From Sulfurovum sp. (GTDB lineage Bacteria; Campylobacterota; Campylobacteria; Campylobacterales; Sulfurovaceae), in the NCBI GenBank assembly GCA_030634925.1, contig DAOVZV010000004.1, positions 1 to 16,135 on the forward strand: a DNA stretch of 16,135 bases. The letters are read 5' to 3'. Below are positions 14,306 to 16,135 of this stretch, in pieces. The notes beneath the pieces are model-generated. The model ran no database searches, was not told the origin of the DNA, and worked only from the letters and a program-made list of their open reading frames with translations. Numbering within the stretch: the stretch's first letter is position 1; each line of letters starts with the position of its first letter. The position numbers were made by a program, and so were the translations under genes.

Positions 14306-16135
14306 ATGAATAAGAGTAAAGATTTTTTACGCACAATAGTTGAAGAAGATTTAAAATCAGGTAAAAATAGAGAAGTTATTACAAGATTTCCACCAGAGCC
14401 TAATGGTTTCCCACACATTGGACATGCTAAGTCAATAGTCATTAATTTTGGTATTGCAAATGATTATAATGGTCAATGTAATCTTAGAAGGGATGATACG
14501 AACCCCACCTCAGAAGATACACAATTTGTTGAGGCTCTCAAAGATGCTGTAGAGTGGCTTGGTTTTGATTGGGGTGATAATGTAAAGTTTACTTCTGATT
14601 ATTTCCATAAGATATATGATTATGCTGTTACACTTATCAAAATGGATAAAGCTTATGTTGATAGTACAAATGAAGAAGAGATGCGTGAACTTCGTGGGAC
14701 TGTTACAGAAGCAGGAAAACGAAGTAAATATGCACAACGCATGATTGAAGAAAACCTAGACCTTTTTGAACGAATGAAAAATGGTGAGTTTAAAGATGGA
14801 GAACATGTATTAAGAGCCAAAATTGATATGAGTGCATCTAATATGAAAATGCGAGACCCACTTCTATATCGTATCAGACATGCTCACCACTTTCGGTCAG
14901 GAGATGAGTGGTCTATCTATCCTATGTATGATTTTGCTCACTGTTTATCTGATTATATTGAGGGTATTTCTCACTCTATCTGTACACTAGAGTTTGAAAA
15001 TAACCGTGATATTTATAATTGGGTACTTGATACTCTAGGACTTACACCACTGCGACCTTATCAATATGAATTTGCACGACTTGGTATCAACTATACAGTT
15101 ATGAGTAAACGAAAGCTTTTGGAACTGGTCAAAAGTAAAAAAGTAAATGGTTGGGATGACCCTCGTTTACCTACTATTGCAGGATACAAAAGAAGAGGTT
15201 ATACACCAGAATCTATCTTGAATTTTTGTGATAGTATTGGGATAGCCAAAGCCAACTCAATGGTTGATGTTGCACAGCTTGAATTTGCTATAAGAGATGA
15301 TTTGAATACAAAAGTACCTAGAGTATTATGTGTACTAGACCCATTAAAAGTAACGATAACCAATTATGATGGTATGGAAGAGATTGATGCTCCATATTAC
15401 CCACATGATGTACCCAAAGATGGCTCACGGATATTACCTTTTTCAAAAGAGATTTATATTGAACGAGATGATTTTATGCAGAACCCTCCCAAAGGATATT
15501 TCCGTCTTACACCCAATCAATCAGTGAGACTTAGACATGCTTATATTATCTCTTGTAAAGAGGTTATCAAAGATGCTAATGGAAATATCACAGAGATAAA
15601 AGCAGAGTATCATGCTGACTCTAAAAGTGGGTCTGATACAAGTGGTATAAAAGTAAAAAGTGCTATTCAATGGGTAAGTGCAAAAGAGTCTAAAAAAGTA
15701 GAAGTGCGAGTTTATGATAGACTATTTGTAAACGAAGCACCTGAGGGAATAGAAGATATAAACCCAAATTCTCTCAAGATTATTAAAAATGCTTTAATTG
15801 AACCTGCTGTTATCACAGATAAACCTGATGAGAGATTTCAATTTGAACGGCTTGGATATTTTTATGCTGACCCTATTGATTACACAGATGAAAAGCCAGT
15901 ATTCAATAAAATAGTTGGACTCAAAGACTCTTATGCCAAAAAGAAAACAACAACTAATACCCCAAAATCTCAAACCAAAAAAGTGCAAATAGATGGTGAA
16001 GTATTAGCTATGAATGAAACTCAACAAGCACTTTTTGATAAGTATAGTATTGAACTTAATAGTGAAGTAGCCAATACTCTAGCACGAGATGAAAAACTTT
16101 CAGAATTTTATGAAGAGGCTCTATCTATATTAAAT
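14306..16135 (+). CDS. glnS: Glutaminyl-tRNA synthetase with C-terminal extension (3' end outside window)
   Basis: The open frame covers 610 codons to the window edge. GlnRS is a cytoplasmic class I synthetase joining glutamine to tRNA-Gln. It begins MNKSKDFLRTIVEEDL. The Rossmann-fold signature FPPEPNGFPHIGHAKS has HIGH at 37-40. The KMSKS-type motif is MSKR at 266-269. The segments LRRDDTNP, RAKIDM, IYPMYDFAH and EGISHSICTLEF align closely with E. coli GlnRS, and the two anticodon-binding beta-barrels follow, ending at about residue 545 (GLKDSYAK). E. coli GlnRS (554 aa) stops about here. This protein has a Thr/Lys/Gln-rich linker (about 545-560) and then at least 50 residues including NSEVANTLARDEKLSEFYEE, resembling the start of the GatB/YqeY tail domain seen appended to some GlnRS (Deinococcus). 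The start has AAAAGG at 7 nt. It is a separate unit after the rpoC terminator. Confidence 0.96.
   Translation, partial: MNKSKDFLRTIVEEDLKSGKNREVITRFPPEPNGFPHIGHAKSIVINFGIANDYNGQCNLRRDDTNPTSEDTQFVEALKDAVEWLGFDWGDNVKFTSDYFHKIYDYAVTLIKMDKAYVDSTNEEEMRELRGTVTEAGKRSKYAQRMIEENLDLFERMKNGEFKDGEHVLRAKIDMSASNMKMRDPLLYRIRHAHHFRSGDEWSIYPMYDFAHCLSDYIEGISHSICTLEFENNRDIYNWVLDTLGLTPLRPYQYEFARLGINYTVMSKRKLLELVKSKKVNGWDDPRLPTIAGYKRRGYTPESILNFCDSIGIAKANSMVDVAQLEFAIRDDLNTKVPRVLCVLDPLKVTITNYDGMEEIDAPYYPHDVPKDGSRILPFSKEIYIERDDFMQNPPKGYFRLTPNQSVRLRHAYIISCKEVIKDANGNITEIKAEYHADSKSGSDTSGIKVKSAIQWVSAKESKKVEVRVYDRLFVNEAPEGIEDINPNSLKIIKNALIEPAVITDKPDERFQFERLGYFYADPIDYTDEKPVFNKIVGLKDSYAKKKTTTNTPKSQTKKVQIDGEVLAMNETQQALFDKYSIELNSEVANTLARDEKLSEFYEEALSILN

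Overview
The window is a stretch of AT-rich bacterial chromosome carrying the classic translation/transcription supercluster on the + strand: four tRNA genes, tuf, rpmG, tRNA-Trp, secE, nusG, rplK, rplA, rplJ, rplL, rpoB, rpoC, then a separate transcription unit beginning with glnS, which runs off the right edge. The protein signatures point to Campylobacterota (former Epsilonproteobacteria). EF-Tu reads NKED in the G4 box, RpoB has the lineage-typical rifampicin-region variants (T for the N518 equivalent, LGEGGL, PEGQNIG), and RpoC is long. The EF-Tu text resembles what I recall of Sulfurovum-like free-living lineages, but I cannot confirm a genus without a database search.

Layout. 21-538: tRNA-Thr(UGU), tRNA-Tyr(GUA), tRNA-Gly(UCC) and tRNA-Thr(GGU), all with encoded CCA; this is the same order and anticodon set as the E. 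coli thrU-tyrU-glyT-thrT-tufB locus. 539-650: a long hairpin and a promoter/hairpin in front of tuf. 651-2409: tuf, rpmG, tRNA-Trp and secE, with terminator-like hairpins on both sides of rpmG. 2418-5307: nusG, rplK, rplA, rplJ, rplL, with a recognisable L10-leader-like RNA before rplJ and a possible L1 operator before rplA. 5308-5481: a structured leader in front of rpoB. 5482-14158: rpoB and rpoC, separate genes overlapping by 8 bp. 14159-14305: an intrinsic terminator built of repeated GGTGCG/CGCACC arms, then a likely promoter. 14306 to the end: glnS.

Functionally, the genes supply aminoacyl-tRNA delivery (tRNAs, EF-Tu), the ribosomal stalk and L1 arm (L11, L1, L10, L7/L12, plus L33), the Sec translocon subunit SecE, the elongation factor NusG and the two large RNA polymerase subunits. 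These are co-ordinated by RNA structures in the short gaps, the usual way r-protein operons balance output. GlnRS charges tRNA-Gln directly.

I see no mobile element, CRISPR array, phage gene or novel defence or metabolic system. The most interesting points are a GlnRS with a C-terminal GatB/YqeY-like extension (in a phylum whose best-known pathogens lack GlnRS), an enlarged trigger-loop insertion in RpoC, and a dense set of intergenic RNA structures that probably set relative expression. No stretch over 300 bases lacks a gene; the longest are 321-463, 4176-4382 and 5308-5481.
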